This document shows, piece after piece, positions 1 through 5,685 of a stretch of DNA of 8,096 bases. The DNA lies in assembly GCA_947625715.1 (NCBI GenBank), contig CANQPR010000063.1, forward strand, positions 1-8,096. Reading direction: 5' to 3'. Within the stretch, counting starts at the first letter, position 1, and each line of letters opens with the position of its first letter. Under the pieces are notes generated by a model that saw only the letters and a program-made list of their open reading frames with translations, had not been told where the DNA came from and ran no database searches. This DNA comes from an uncultured Bacilli bacterium (GTDB taxonomy: Bacteria > Bacillota_I > Bacilli_A > RF39 > UBA660). A program made the translations under genes and the position numbers.

Positions 1-13
1 TCTAGTTTCTTTC

Positions 14-70
14 GCATAATTGACTTGTCAATATGCAAGTATGTTTTCTAAATTGACAAATATGTCAATT
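14..70. repeat. Two inverted repeats sharing a TTGAC/GTCAA core
   Basis: Two palindromes lie side by side. The first is ATTGAC-TT-GTCAAT (19-32), extended outward by GCAT/ATGC (14-17 and 33-36) with one bulged A. The second is AATTGACA-AATA-TGTCAATT (51-70), a perfect 8-bp repeat with a 4-nt centre. No gene is visible under them. The shared half-site suggests tandem operators, or -35 elements facing both ways, for a gene left of the window. Neither is followed by a T-run, so they are unlikely to be terminators. The binding protein is unknown. Confidence 0.5.
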
Positions 71-100
71 CTTCTATGAATATTTTAACGTGAATTTAAA

Positions 101-134
101 TATTTTAAAACTCGAACTGTACTAGTCCGAGTTT
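101..134 (-). terminator. Probable terminator after tRNA-Arg
   Basis: On the minus strand, just downstream of the tRNA, AAACTCG (134-128) pairs with CGAGTTT (114-108). An inner ACT/AGT pair shortens the loop. Only four T residues follow before an AAAATATTT stretch, so the U-tract is weak. Position and symmetry support a tRNA 3' terminator. Confidence 0.5.
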
Positions 135-144
135 GGTATCAATC

Positions 145-221
145 TGGTGTTCTTGGGGAGATTCGAACTCTCGACCGATCGCTTAGAAGGCGATTGCTCT
201 ATCCAGCTGAGCTACAAGAAC
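145..221 (-). tRNA. tRNA-Arg (anticodon UCU)
   Basis: The minus strand folds as a full tRNA. The acceptor stem is GTTCTTG/CAAGAAC (221-215 with 155-149) and the D-stem is GCTC/GAGC. The anticodon stem ATCGC/GCGAT encloses CTTCTAA, giving anticodon TCT, which reads AGA/AGG arginine codons. The T-loop is TTCGAAT. The discriminator A and the CCA end (148-145) are encoded. The T-stem GAGAG/CTCCC has one A-C mismatch at pair 50-64. AGA is the main arginine codon in AT-rich genomes, so this should be a heavily used tRNA. It has its own promoter and terminator. Confidence 0.96.
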
Positions 222-235
222 ATAAACACAGGTAA

Positions 236-264
236 ATTATATTATAGTTTAGAAAAAAAAGCAA
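236..264 (-). promoter_or_regulatory. Promoter of tRNA-Arg
   Basis: On the minus strand TTGCTT (264-259) and a perfect TATAAT (241-236) are 17 nt apart. Transcription would start about 7-8 nt before the tRNA 5' end. A second TATAAT (246-241) abuts the first. The -35 is weak, but the -10 and position fit. Confidence 0.6.
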
Positions 265-326
265 GTTTTTATCCTTTAGTAATTTATCCTGTTTTAAGAA
301 ATTTTATACATTCTTTTATTGATTTT

Positions 327-349
327 AAAAATACACTTTTGTGTATTTT
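327..349 (-). terminator. Terminator of the DUF177-rpmF operon
   Basis: A perfect 9-bp stem, AAAATACAC (328-336) with GTGTATTTT (341-349), encloses a 4-nt loop. Read on the minus strand it ends in a run of five T. It overlaps the rpmF stop codon, so the operon terminates immediately after L32. Confidence 0.7.
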
Positions 350-557
350 ATTCTTCATCTTTTTTTACTTTTAAAACTTCTTCGTTTTTATAAAAGCCAC
401 ATTTTGAACAGGCACGATGAGGTCTTAATGAAGCTCCACATTTTGGACAAGTACTAATTGCCCCTACTTCTTTTTTTAAATGAGTACGACGCATTCTTTT
501 TTTGGTCTTACTGGTTCTTCTAAATGGAACTGCAAATAATTGAAGATTTAATTTCAT
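348..557 (-). CDS. rpmF: Large ribosomal subunit protein bL32 with a Prp-like N-terminal leader
   Basis: This 69-residue protein is bL32, a zinc-ribbon protein of the 50S subunit. Residues 9-27 carry the family signature AVPFRRTSKT...RMRRTH, and C37-x2-C40...C50-x2-C53 is the zinc ribbon. The start is the ATG at 557: AGGAG at 570-566 lies 8 nt upstream. An in-frame GTG at 566 sits inside that Shine-Dalgarno site and is unlikely. Oddly, eight residues, MKLNLQLF, precede the Ala that is normally residue 2 of L32. They resemble the leader of Firmicute L27 (MLKLNLQFF before A/S), which the protease Prp removes. Cleavage here would leave AVPFRRTSK, the usual mature L32 end. The gene is second in an operon after the DUF177 gene, a very common arrangement, with 5 nt between that stop and this start. 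Confidence 0.96.
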   Translation of the reverse strand: MKLNLQLFAVPFRRTSKTKKRMRRTHLKKEVGAISTCPKCGASLRPHRACSKCGFYKNEEVLKVKKDEE

Positions 558-562
558 GTCAA

Positions 563-1039
563 TCACTCCTTTTCTTTATCTATTATCTCCATTAATGGAA
601 CTAATCTTGGATCAATTGGATTTTCTTTTCCTGGTCCTATTATTTTCCAATTATCATGAATTTCTTCTTGTAATTCACAAGTTGTAAAACTAATAGGTAT
701 TTCCAGAACAATATTTTCCCATAAAACCCCAATAATATCAAGAGTATTTTGAAAATTTGCAATAAAATTTCCGATTGTTTCGCTTTCTAAATCTATTTTT
801 TCACTTATTTTGATTTGAAATGGATACTTTACAGGTTCTAATGATATAGAATCTTGTAAAATCATATAGCCTTGAGATTCTAAATCTAATATATAATCTT
901 GATTATAATTTTGATTAATTATTAAATGAACTTTAAAAGGTGGTAAATCAATAATCGATGTTTTTTCATAATAAGATTTAGGAATCGTAACTAAAATATC
1001 TTTATCTTGTTTTAAAATAGGAACTTTTGTTAAATCCAT
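563..1039 (-). CDS. DUF177 / YceD (YlbN) family protein
   Basis: This 158-residue soluble protein has the architecture of the DUF177 family, which is almost always encoded directly before rpmF and is linked to 23S rRNA accumulation or large-subunit assembly; the exact biochemical role is not established. Visible hallmarks are an acidic middle segment (DLESETIGNF) leading into a hydrophobic strand with a cysteine (LEIPISFTTCE) and the terminal NPIDPRLVPLMEII, which matches the family's DPRL(A/W)xL ending. It stops with TGA five bases before the rpmF ATG, so the two are surely co-transcribed. The Shine-Dalgarno is weak (GGTGAAG about 5 nt from the ATG). A good promoter lies just upstream, and tmcAL diverges from it. 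Confidence 0.88.
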   Translation of the reverse strand: MDLTKVPILKQDKDILVTIPKSYYEKTSIIDLPPFKVHLIINQNYNQDYILDLESQGYMILQDSISLEPVKYPFQIKISEKIDLESETIGNFIANFQNTLDIIGVLWENIVLEIPISFTTCELQEEIHDNWKIIGPGKENPIDPRLVPLMEIIDKEKE

Positions 1040-1057
1040 TTTAACTTCACCAGTTAT

Positions 1058-1086
1058 ATTATATAATAATTTGCTAAAGAACTCAA
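1058..1086 (-). promoter_or_regulatory. Promoter of the DUF177-rpmF operon
   Basis: On the minus strand TTGAGT (1086-1081), a 17-nt spacer and a perfect TATAAT (1063-1058) form a strong sigma-A promoter. The leader would be only about 12 nt. It overlaps the divergent tmcAL promoter, so the two may compete for RNA polymerase. Confidence 0.65.
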
Positions 1087-1099
1087 ATCATGTTAAACT
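1071..1099 (+). promoter_or_regulatory. Promoter of tmcAL
   Basis: TTGCTA (1071-1076) and TAAACT (1094-1099) are 17 nt apart on the plus strand, about 37 nt before the tmcAL ATG. Its -35 lies within the spacer of the opposing DUF177 promoter. Confidence 0.45.
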
Positions 1100-1135
1100 T
1101 ATCTAAATTTTAACGTCAAAGAAAGGAAAAGAAAA

Positions 1136-2269
1136 ATGGATATTATTGGTATTATATGTGAATTTAATCCCCTACACAATGGACATATATATTTTCTAAA
1201 ACAGATAAAAGAAAAATATACAGATTCATTAATTATTTTATGCTTAAATGGCTATTTTCTACAACGGGGCGAAATAAGTATTTTAAGTAAAGAAGACAAA
1301 ACCCAATTAGCCCTTTTAAATGGAATTGATTTGGTAGTAGAATTACCAGTTTTATATGGAACACAATCATCAGATATTTTTGCTTTAAACGCTTGTACTT
1401 TACTGCAAAGTATGGGTTGTAAGAAAATAATATTTGGAAGCGAAACAAATGATTTAGATTATCTAATGTCAATAGCTAAAAAACAAGAAAATTTAAATAA
1501 TTTAAAATTAAGAGAAAATTTAAAACAAGGCAATAATTATCCCAAAAGTTTAATAAGTTCTTTGAATGAATCAAAAATATTACCTAATGATTTATTAGGA
1601 ATTTCTTATTGTAAAGCTATTTTAAAACTTAAAAGTAGTATGTTATTAGAAACTATTAAAAGAACAAGTGATTATCATGATACATCTAGTAATGAAAAAA
1701 TAATAAGTGCTAGTAATATAAGACAAAAATTAATAAATAATATTGCTATTTCTCCTTACGTTCCTAAAGAAATTGAAGCAAAAATAAAAACTATAAATAC
1801 CAATTTGTATTTTCAATTATTAAAACATAGCATTTTAACAACTAATAATTTAAATCAATATTTAGATGTTACAGAAGGATTAGAAAACCTTCTTTATAAA
1901 AAAATTAAAGATAGTCAAACTTTTGATGAATTTTTTAAAAAAATTAAAAGTAAGCGTTATACAACTAATCGACTAAATCGCATGCTTATTCATATATTAC
2001 TCGGTATTCAAAAAAAAGATACTTTACAATCTATATCTTATATTCATATTTTAGGTTTTAACAATAAAGGGAAAAAATATTTAAAAGATAACAAAAATAT
2101 AACTTTACCTTTGAAACCCAATCGTTCATCTTTAATTTATAAATTGGAATTAAAATCAGCTATTATATATGATCTTTTAACAAATAGCTCTAGTTATGAA
2201 TTTGAAAGAAAAAATAAGCCGATTTATATAAATACTGATTTAGTTTTTAAAGAATCTAACCAAAAATAA
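1136..2269 (+). CDS. tmcAL: tRNA(Met) cytidine acetate ligase TmcAL (YlbM family)
   Basis: This 377-residue cytoplasmic enzyme belongs to the nucleotidyltransferase-fold TmcAL family. The enzyme activates acetate with ATP and acetylates the wobble cytidine (ac4C34) of elongator tRNA-Met, which secures AUG decoding. The N-terminal GIICEFNPLHNGH (residues 5-17) carries the HxGH-type ATP motif H14-N-G-H17. Other family blocks are GYFLQRGE (39-46), VELP (68-71), FGSE (100-103), LPNDLLGISYCKA (149-161), IKRTSDYHD (174-182) and ISASNIRQKL (190-199). At 377 residues it is somewhat shorter than the roughly 415 I recall for B. subtilis; the shortening is in the C-terminal half. AAGGAAAAG precedes the ATG at 8-10 nt. 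The last 46 nt overlap the convergent sirA-like gene. ylbM also neighbours ylbN-rpmF in Bacillus. Confidence 0.93.
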   Translation: MDIIGIICEFNPLHNGHIYFLKQIKEKYTDSLIILCLNGYFLQRGEISILSKEDKTQLALLNGIDLVVELPVLYGTQSSDIFALNACTLLQSMGCKKIIFGSETNDLDYLMSIAKKQENLNNLKLRENLKQGNNYPKSLISSLNESKILPNDLLGISYCKAILKLKSSMLLETIKRTSDYHDTSSNEKIISASNIRQKLINNIAISPYVPKEIEAKIKTINTNLYFQLLKHSILTTNNLNQYLDVTEGLENLLYKKIKDSQTFDEFFKKIKSKRYTTNRLNRMLIHILLGIQKKDTLQSISYIHILGFNNKGKKYLKDNKNITLPLKPNRSSLIYKLELKSAIIYDLLTNSSSYEFERKNKPIYINTDLVFKESNQK

Positions 2270-2655
2270 TCTTTTTCTTTAAAATCACATATAAAAAAAT
2301 GTTCATTGGTTTTTAAATCATTTAAGAAACGAGGCCACATTGAATCCGTTTGAATTTTTAAATAAGTTCTATTAATTGTTAAAATTGTATTTTCTTTACG
2401 ATATACATCATGCATGCGATGAACGTTGCGATATTTAGTGTAAAAATAATTGTTTTTATAATTTTTAAAGATAGTTATATCTATTTCTTTGACAGATATT
2501 GGTTTTATAAGTTGATTTATAAATTCATAACCAAGGTCAATTTCATTTAAATTTCGATAGTAAATTATTTCTAAAGTCCTATATATTTCATAGGGTTTTT
2601 GTTTTAATAAAACTTCTAAATAAGGATTTATTTTAAAAATATAAAAAGAACGCAT
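2224..2655 (-). CDS. sirA: SirA-like (YneE family) inhibitor of DNA replication initiation
   Basis: This 143-residue soluble protein resembles B. subtilis SirA (about 148 aa), which binds domain I of DnaA and blocks initiation at oriC during early sporulation. As recalled, matches include the start (MRSFYIFKI against MERHYYTYLI), FINQLIKPIS against QYITQPIP, and the end, FFICDFKEKDYFWLD against FLAMDFNSKRYGWLN, finishing in a hydrophobic VFI/FV. Position supports this: sirA lies next to tkt in Bacillus, and here it follows tkt by 50 nt. AGGTGA (2666-2661) lies 5 nt before the ATG. No convincing -35 is seen, so it is probably read from tkt. Its 3' end overlaps tmcAL by 46 nt. An inverted repeat spans its start codon. 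Overall identity is low, so the family call rests on the C-terminus plus synteny. Confidence 0.72.
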   Translation of the reverse strand: MRSFYIFKINPYLEVLLKQKPYEIYRTLEIIYYRNLNEIDLGYEFINQLIKPISVKEIDITIFKNYKNNYFYTKYRNVHRMHDVYRKENTILTINRTYLKIQTDSMWPRFLNDLKTNEHFFICDFKEKDYFWLDSLKTKSVFI

Positions 2656-2699
2656 CTAAATCACCTATTTAATTATAAAATAGATTGAATGCGTTTTTT
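2645..2699 (+). terminator. Imperfect hairpin: possible plus-strand terminator covering the sirA start
   Basis: AACGCAT (2649-2655) pairs with ATGCGTT (2689-2695), and an inner CTATTT/AAATAG (2665-2670 with 2678-2683) closes the loop. On the plus strand the stem continues as AAAG/TTTT (one G-U) into a six-T run (2694-2699), the A-tract/U-tract layout of an intrinsic terminator. It could end tmcAL read-through. On the minus strand the same repeat pairs the sirA AUG and sits on its ribosome site, so it might modulate sirA translation. Confidence 0.4.
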
Positions 2700-2705
2700 G
2701 TCGAA

Positions 2706-4682
2706 TTAATTTAGAAGTGATTCAATTTTTAACTTTAAACTATCATAATCAAAATTCATTATTTGTAAAACTTCAATAGGTACACCACTATAGGCAAAAT
2801 CATTGATACCAATGATGTAATTATTATCTTTGACAAAGCGATTCCAAATTAAATCATTACCAGCTTCTAAAGCAATGGTTTTAATGCCTTTAGGTAGTAG
2901 TTGTTCTTCATATTGTTCGCCCATTTGTAAGAATAATTCCATACTAGGCATGGAAATGACCCTAATATCTAGATTATTGGCTTGTAAATCATAGGCAATT
3001 TGTAAGGCACTTACAACTTCACTACCACTAGCAATTATGATACCATCCAATTTAGTTTGTTCTTTCTTGATTATATAAGCCCCTTTTTCAACTTCTTTAC
3101 TAAGGGAGCCTGGTAATTTTGGAATATTATTTTTAGATATAATTAAGGCTGATGGTTGATTATTTTTTAATATTTGTTCCCAACTTCCCATTATTTCTAT
3201 GATATCGGCTGGTCGATAAACAGTTAAATTAGGCATGGTTCTTAATGTTGTAAGTTGTTCACAAGGAATTCTTGCGGGTCCATCAGTACTATCATATAAC
3301 GAATCATGTGTAAAAATATATGTTACTGGCAAATTCATTAGAGCACTCATTCTTATACCTGGTAAGGCTTCTTCCATGAAACCTAATTTGGTACTACCAA
3401 AAACTCTTAGACCATTTAAGGCAAGACCATTTAAAATATGACTCATAGCTCTTTCTCTAACGCCAAAACGAATATTACGAGCTTGTGGAAGTTTAGGGCT
3501 TTGATAATCACCATTGCTAATAATTGTTTTGGTACTTTGTGCAAGACCTGCTGACCCACCAATAAATAATGGTGTTTTTGAAGCAATTAAATTCATAATT
3601 TTTGCATTAGTATCAATTAAAGGTTCTCTATAGCCTTCGTTTATTTTATAGTTTGCACTTTCAAAAGATATAGGAGTAACATTTTTCTCTAACAAATCAA
3701 TGATTTCACTTAAATTACTATTCATTCTCCCCTTTACTTTCATGTATTGCTCACTATAACGTTGATTTATTTTATTGTTACGATTATTCATTTGATTTTG
3801 AACATGAATCATACTGTCTTTGGATATTTCAAAAGGGGCTAAAAAAGAATTTAATTTTTTTCTAATACTTTCGGTATCATCAAAAGATAAAATACCAGAA
3901 TGTAAAATATTTTTGCCAGCATTAAAAGATTCTTTACCAATGATATTTTTAAAAAGTAAGATTGCTGGTTTTCCAGCTTTTGTGGCATCTATGATGGCTT
4001 TGGTTATTTCTCTTATATTAGTAGCGTCTTTTAATATATCAACATAACAACCAATGTTTTGAAATTCTTTGATTATATTTGGTTTTAGTAATTCTTCTTG
4101 ACTTCCATCAGCCCCCATTAAATTATAGTCTACTAATAAAACTAAATGATCTAATTTTTGCGTAATGGCAAAGCTTAAAGCTTCATAGGTTGAACCACTT
4201 AATAAATCAGCTTCAGAGCAAAAACAAAAGGTATTGTAACTTAAGAGTTTAGCTTTTTCATCTTCTTGGCGAATTAAAGCATTTAAATATCTTTTAGCTA
4301 GAACTTGACCAACGGCAATGCCTACACCATCACCGGCAAATGAAGTTGATGCCTCAACACCACAAGTTGTATTGTACTCAGGAAGCCCAGGTGTTATACT
4401 ATTAGCTCTTTTAAAATTCATTAAATCTTCTTTTTTAATAGGAAAACCAGCCATATGTAGCATTCCATAATATAAAGGGGCGATATGAGCAGATGATAAA
4501 AAAACCCTATCTCTATTTATAAAACGAGGATTATTGGGAACAACATTTAAGACTTTGGCAAATAAGATGTACATAACGGGTGCCATATCTAAACAAATTC
4601 CCGGCGAACCACTTTTAGCTCTATTTATCATGTCAACCGATAATATTTTTAATTCATTAATTGCTCTTATATCATTGTTCAT
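2706..4682 (-). CDS. tkt: Transketolase homologue with degenerate active site
   Basis: This 658-residue protein has the full three-domain transketolase fold. It keeps blocks such as INRDRVFLSSAH, NIRFGVRE, THDS, LRTMPNLTVYRPAD and the C-terminal ISMPS...LEAGND. Genuine transketolase transfers two-carbon units in the pentose phosphate pathway using ThDP and Mg2+. In E. coli TktA terms this copy has S26 for H26 (SGSPG), L100 for H100 (TPGLPE), SFAGDG for GPLGQG, SEA (156-158) for the GDG Mg/ThDP motif, G379 for D381, R471 for H473, K517 for R520 and no arginine at R358. It keeps H66, N187, H261, E410, H459 and D467. The ATG at 4682 is preferred: AAGAAGG lies about 8 nt before it, while an upstream in-frame GTG (4691) overlaps that site. 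The frame is intact, so it is not an ordinary pseudogene; it may be a pseudoenzyme, a structural subunit or an enzyme with changed chemistry. The position beside sirA and lexA matches tkt of Bacillus. Confidence 0.88.
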   Translation of the reverse strand: MNNDIRAINELKILSVDMINRAKSGSPGICLDMAPVMYILFAKVLNVVPNNPRFINRDRVFLSSAHIAPLYYGMLHMAGFPIKKEDLMNFKRANSITPGLPEYNTTCGVEASTSFAGDGVGIAVGQVLAKRYLNALIRQEDEKAKLLSYNTFCFCSEADLLSGSTYEALSFAITQKLDHLVLLVDYNLMGADGSQEELLKPNIIKEFQNIGCYVDILKDATNIREITKAIIDATKAGKPAILLFKNIIGKESFNAGKNILHSGILSFDDTESIRKKLNSFLAPFEISKDSMIHVQNQMNNRNNKINQRYSEQYMKVKGRMNSNLSEIIDLLEKNVTPISFESANYKINEGYREPLIDTNAKIMNLIASKTPLFIGGSAGLAQSTKTIISNGDYQSPKLPQARNIRFGVRERAMSHILNGLALNGLRVFGSTKLGFMEEALPGIRMSALMNLPVTYIFTHDSLYDSTDGPARIPCEQLTTLRTMPNLTVYRPADIIEIMGSWEQILKNNQPSALIISKNNIPKLPGSLSKEVEKGAYIIKKEQTKLDGIIIASGSEVVSALQIAYDLQANNLDIRVISMPSMELFLQMGEQYEEQLLPKGIKTIALEAGNDLIWNRFVKDNNYIIGINDFAYSGVPIEVLQIMNFDYDSLKLKIESLLN

Positions 4683-4715
4683 TGCCAACACCTTCTTATT
4701 ATTAATATTGTCTTT

Positions 4716-4744
4716 AGTATATCAAATTTATGCTACTTAGTAAA
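4716..4744 (-). promoter_or_regulatory. Promoter of the tkt homologue
   Basis: On the minus strand TTTACT (4744-4739), 17 nt, then TATACT (4721-4716), about 33 nt before the tkt ATG. It overlaps the end of the upstream micro-ORF, so tkt and sirA can be expressed without it. Confidence 0.55.
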
Positions 4745-4882
4745 TGTTTTTTGTGTAATAGATACATCGGTTTTTGACGAGACATTTAAGGAATGCATTC
4801 GATAATTAAGAGCATATACACCAATTATTATTAATAAATACAGAATTATTATTACTCCATATTCTCTAAAAAATTTTTCCAT
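4733..4882 (-). CDS. 49-residue single-span membrane protein, probably SOS-induced
   Basis: A short ORF encodes MEKFFREYG, then a hydrophobic segment (about residues 10-27, very Ile/Leu-rich, VIIILYLLIIIGVYALNY), then a polar tail of about 22 residues ending FTK. GAGGG (4895-4891) lies 8 nt before the ATG, and a strong promoter with a LexA-type box in its spacer lies upstream, so the gene is well supported despite its size. It diverges from lexA, the place B. subtilis puts yneA, the SOS-induced division inhibitor with one membrane span and a LysM domain. This protein has no LysM and I see no clear sequence match. A role as a small SOS division inhibitor, like YneA or Caulobacter SidA in concept, is inference from position, topology and operator. 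Confidence 0.75.
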   Translation of the reverse strand: MEKFFREYGVIIILYLLIIIGVYALNYRMHSLNVSSKTDVSITQKTFTK

Positions 4883-4908
4883 ATATCATTCCCTCTTTCT
4901 ATGTCTTT

Positions 4909-4937
4909 ATTTTAATTCATACGTTTGTTCGTGTCAA
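4909..4937 (-). promoter_or_regulatory. Promoter of the micro-membrane protein
   Basis: On the minus strand a perfect TTGACA (4937-4932), a 17-nt spacer and TAAAAT (4914-4909, 5/6) make a near-consensus sigma-A promoter. The spacer begins with the CGAAC of the SOS box, so a bound repressor would block polymerase directly. Confidence 0.75.
4918..4931 (-). promoter_or_regulatory. LexA (SOS) box 1
   Basis: Read on the minus strand, CGAACAAACGTATG matches the B. subtilis-type SOS consensus CGAACRNRYGTTYG at 13 of 14 positions. It lies in the spacer of the micro-ORF promoter and about 100 nt before the lexA start. Confidence 0.75.
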
Positions 4938-4962
4938 GAAAAAGAATGAAAAAAATCATCAT

Positions 4963-4976
4963 AATACATTTGTTTG
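4963..4976 (-). promoter_or_regulatory. LexA (SOS) box 2, weaker
   Basis: On the minus strand CAAACAAATGTATT fits CGAACRNRYGTTYG at 11 of 14 positions and has the same orientation as box 1, 45 nt away. It overlaps the -35 of lexA. It also forms the left part of a perfect palindrome, CATTTGT-TTG-ACAAATG (4967-4983). Autoregulation of lexA through this site is likely. Confidence 0.5.
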
Positions 4977-5002
4977 ACAAATGCTGTATGATATGATATA
5001 TT
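4974..5002 (+). promoter_or_regulatory. Promoter of lexA
   Basis: Perfect TTGACA (4974-4979), a 17-nt spacer and TATATT (4997-5002, 5/6). The start would fall close to 5009, only about 14 nt before the ATG, just ahead of the AAGGAG at 5010-5015. Confidence 0.7.
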
Positions 5003-5022
5003 TGATTTGAAGGAGCGGGAAA

Positions 5023-5655
5023 ATGATAAATAAAAATGAAAAAAAACTAACTAAAAAACAAGAAGAAGTTTTTAATTTTATTAAAAAGTATAGTGCTAAA
5101 CATGGATACCCACCATCAGTAAGAGAAATATGTAAAGCCCTTGGACTTTCTAGCCCAGCAACAGTTCAAGCACATATTAACCATTTAAAAGAAGCTGGAG
5201 TAATTAAAAATTCTAGCAATAAATTTAGAACCATTGAAATATTGACAGAAAATGAATATTTAAATAAAAATGAGGATGTTATTAAAGTTCCTTTATTAGG
5301 AAAAATTACTGCTGGTAATCCTATTGAAGCTATTGAAAGACCAAATGAATTTTTTGATTTACCAGCTAATTTAGTCGCAACAAAGAAAAATGTATTTACT
5401 TTAGAAGTCAGTGGCGAGTCAATGATTAATAAAGGTATATTTGATGGCGATTATGTTATTGTCGAAAGACAAAATACCGCTAATAATGGAGATATTGTAG
5501 TAGCAATGACCGAAGATAATGAAGTTACATTAAAAACATTCTATAAAGAAAAAGATCATATTCGTTTACAACCCGAAAATGATACGATGGCTCCCTTTAT
5601 TTTTAAAAACGTCACTATCCTTGGAAAAGCAATTGGTTTATTTAGAGCATTTTAA
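5023..5655 (+). CDS. lexA: LexA, SOS-response transcriptional repressor
   Basis: This 210-residue repressor binds SOS boxes and cleaves itself when stimulated by RecA filaments, releasing DNA-repair and checkpoint genes. The N-terminal winged helix (about 8-72) contains YPPSVREICKALGLSSPATVQAHINHL, the classic LexA recognition helix region. The self-cleavage bond is A97-G98 in GKITAGNP. The catalytic pair is S133 (SGESM) and K171 (TLKTF), with the peptidase S24 core DGDYVIVERQ between them. Length and all key residues are normal. AAGGAG lies 7 nt before the ATG. Two SOS-like boxes upstream point to autoregulation and control of the divergent micro-ORF. A strong terminator follows. Confidence 0.98.
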   Translation: MINKNEKKLTKKQEEVFNFIKKYSAKHGYPPSVREICKALGLSSPATVQAHINHLKEAGVIKNSSNKFRTIEILTENEYLNKNEDVIKVPLLGKITAGNPIEAIERPNEFFDLPANLVATKKNVFTLEVSGESMINKGIFDGDYVIVERQNTANNGDIVVAMTEDNEVTLKTFYKEKDHIRLQPENDTMAPFIFKNVTILGKAIGLFRAF

Positions 5656-5685
5656 AAAATAATCAGACAAATGATTATTTTTTTT
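5654..5685. terminator. Bidirectional terminator between lexA and the surface-protein gene
   Basis: A perfect 12-bp repeat (5654-5665 with 5672-5683) encloses the loop GACAAA. The plus strand ends in a run of eight T (5678-5685) and the minus strand in six T. It therefore serves both convergent genes; it overlaps the stop codons of both. Confidence 0.88.

Noticed and set aside
348..566. GTG start at 566 for L32 (adding MID)
   Set aside because: The GTG lies within the AGGAG site itself, whereas the ATG at 557 has ideal 8-nt spacing.
1136..2269. Mycoplasma-type genetic code (TGA = Trp)
   Set aside because: Proteins read through completely in the standard code with TGG for Trp and no internal TGA is needed.
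2245..2284. Inverted repeat TTTTAAAGAA/TTCTTTAAAA near the tmcAL stop as a terminator
   Set aside because: The stem has only two G-C pairs, a 20-nt loop and no T-run after it; it is probably chance in AT-rich DNA.
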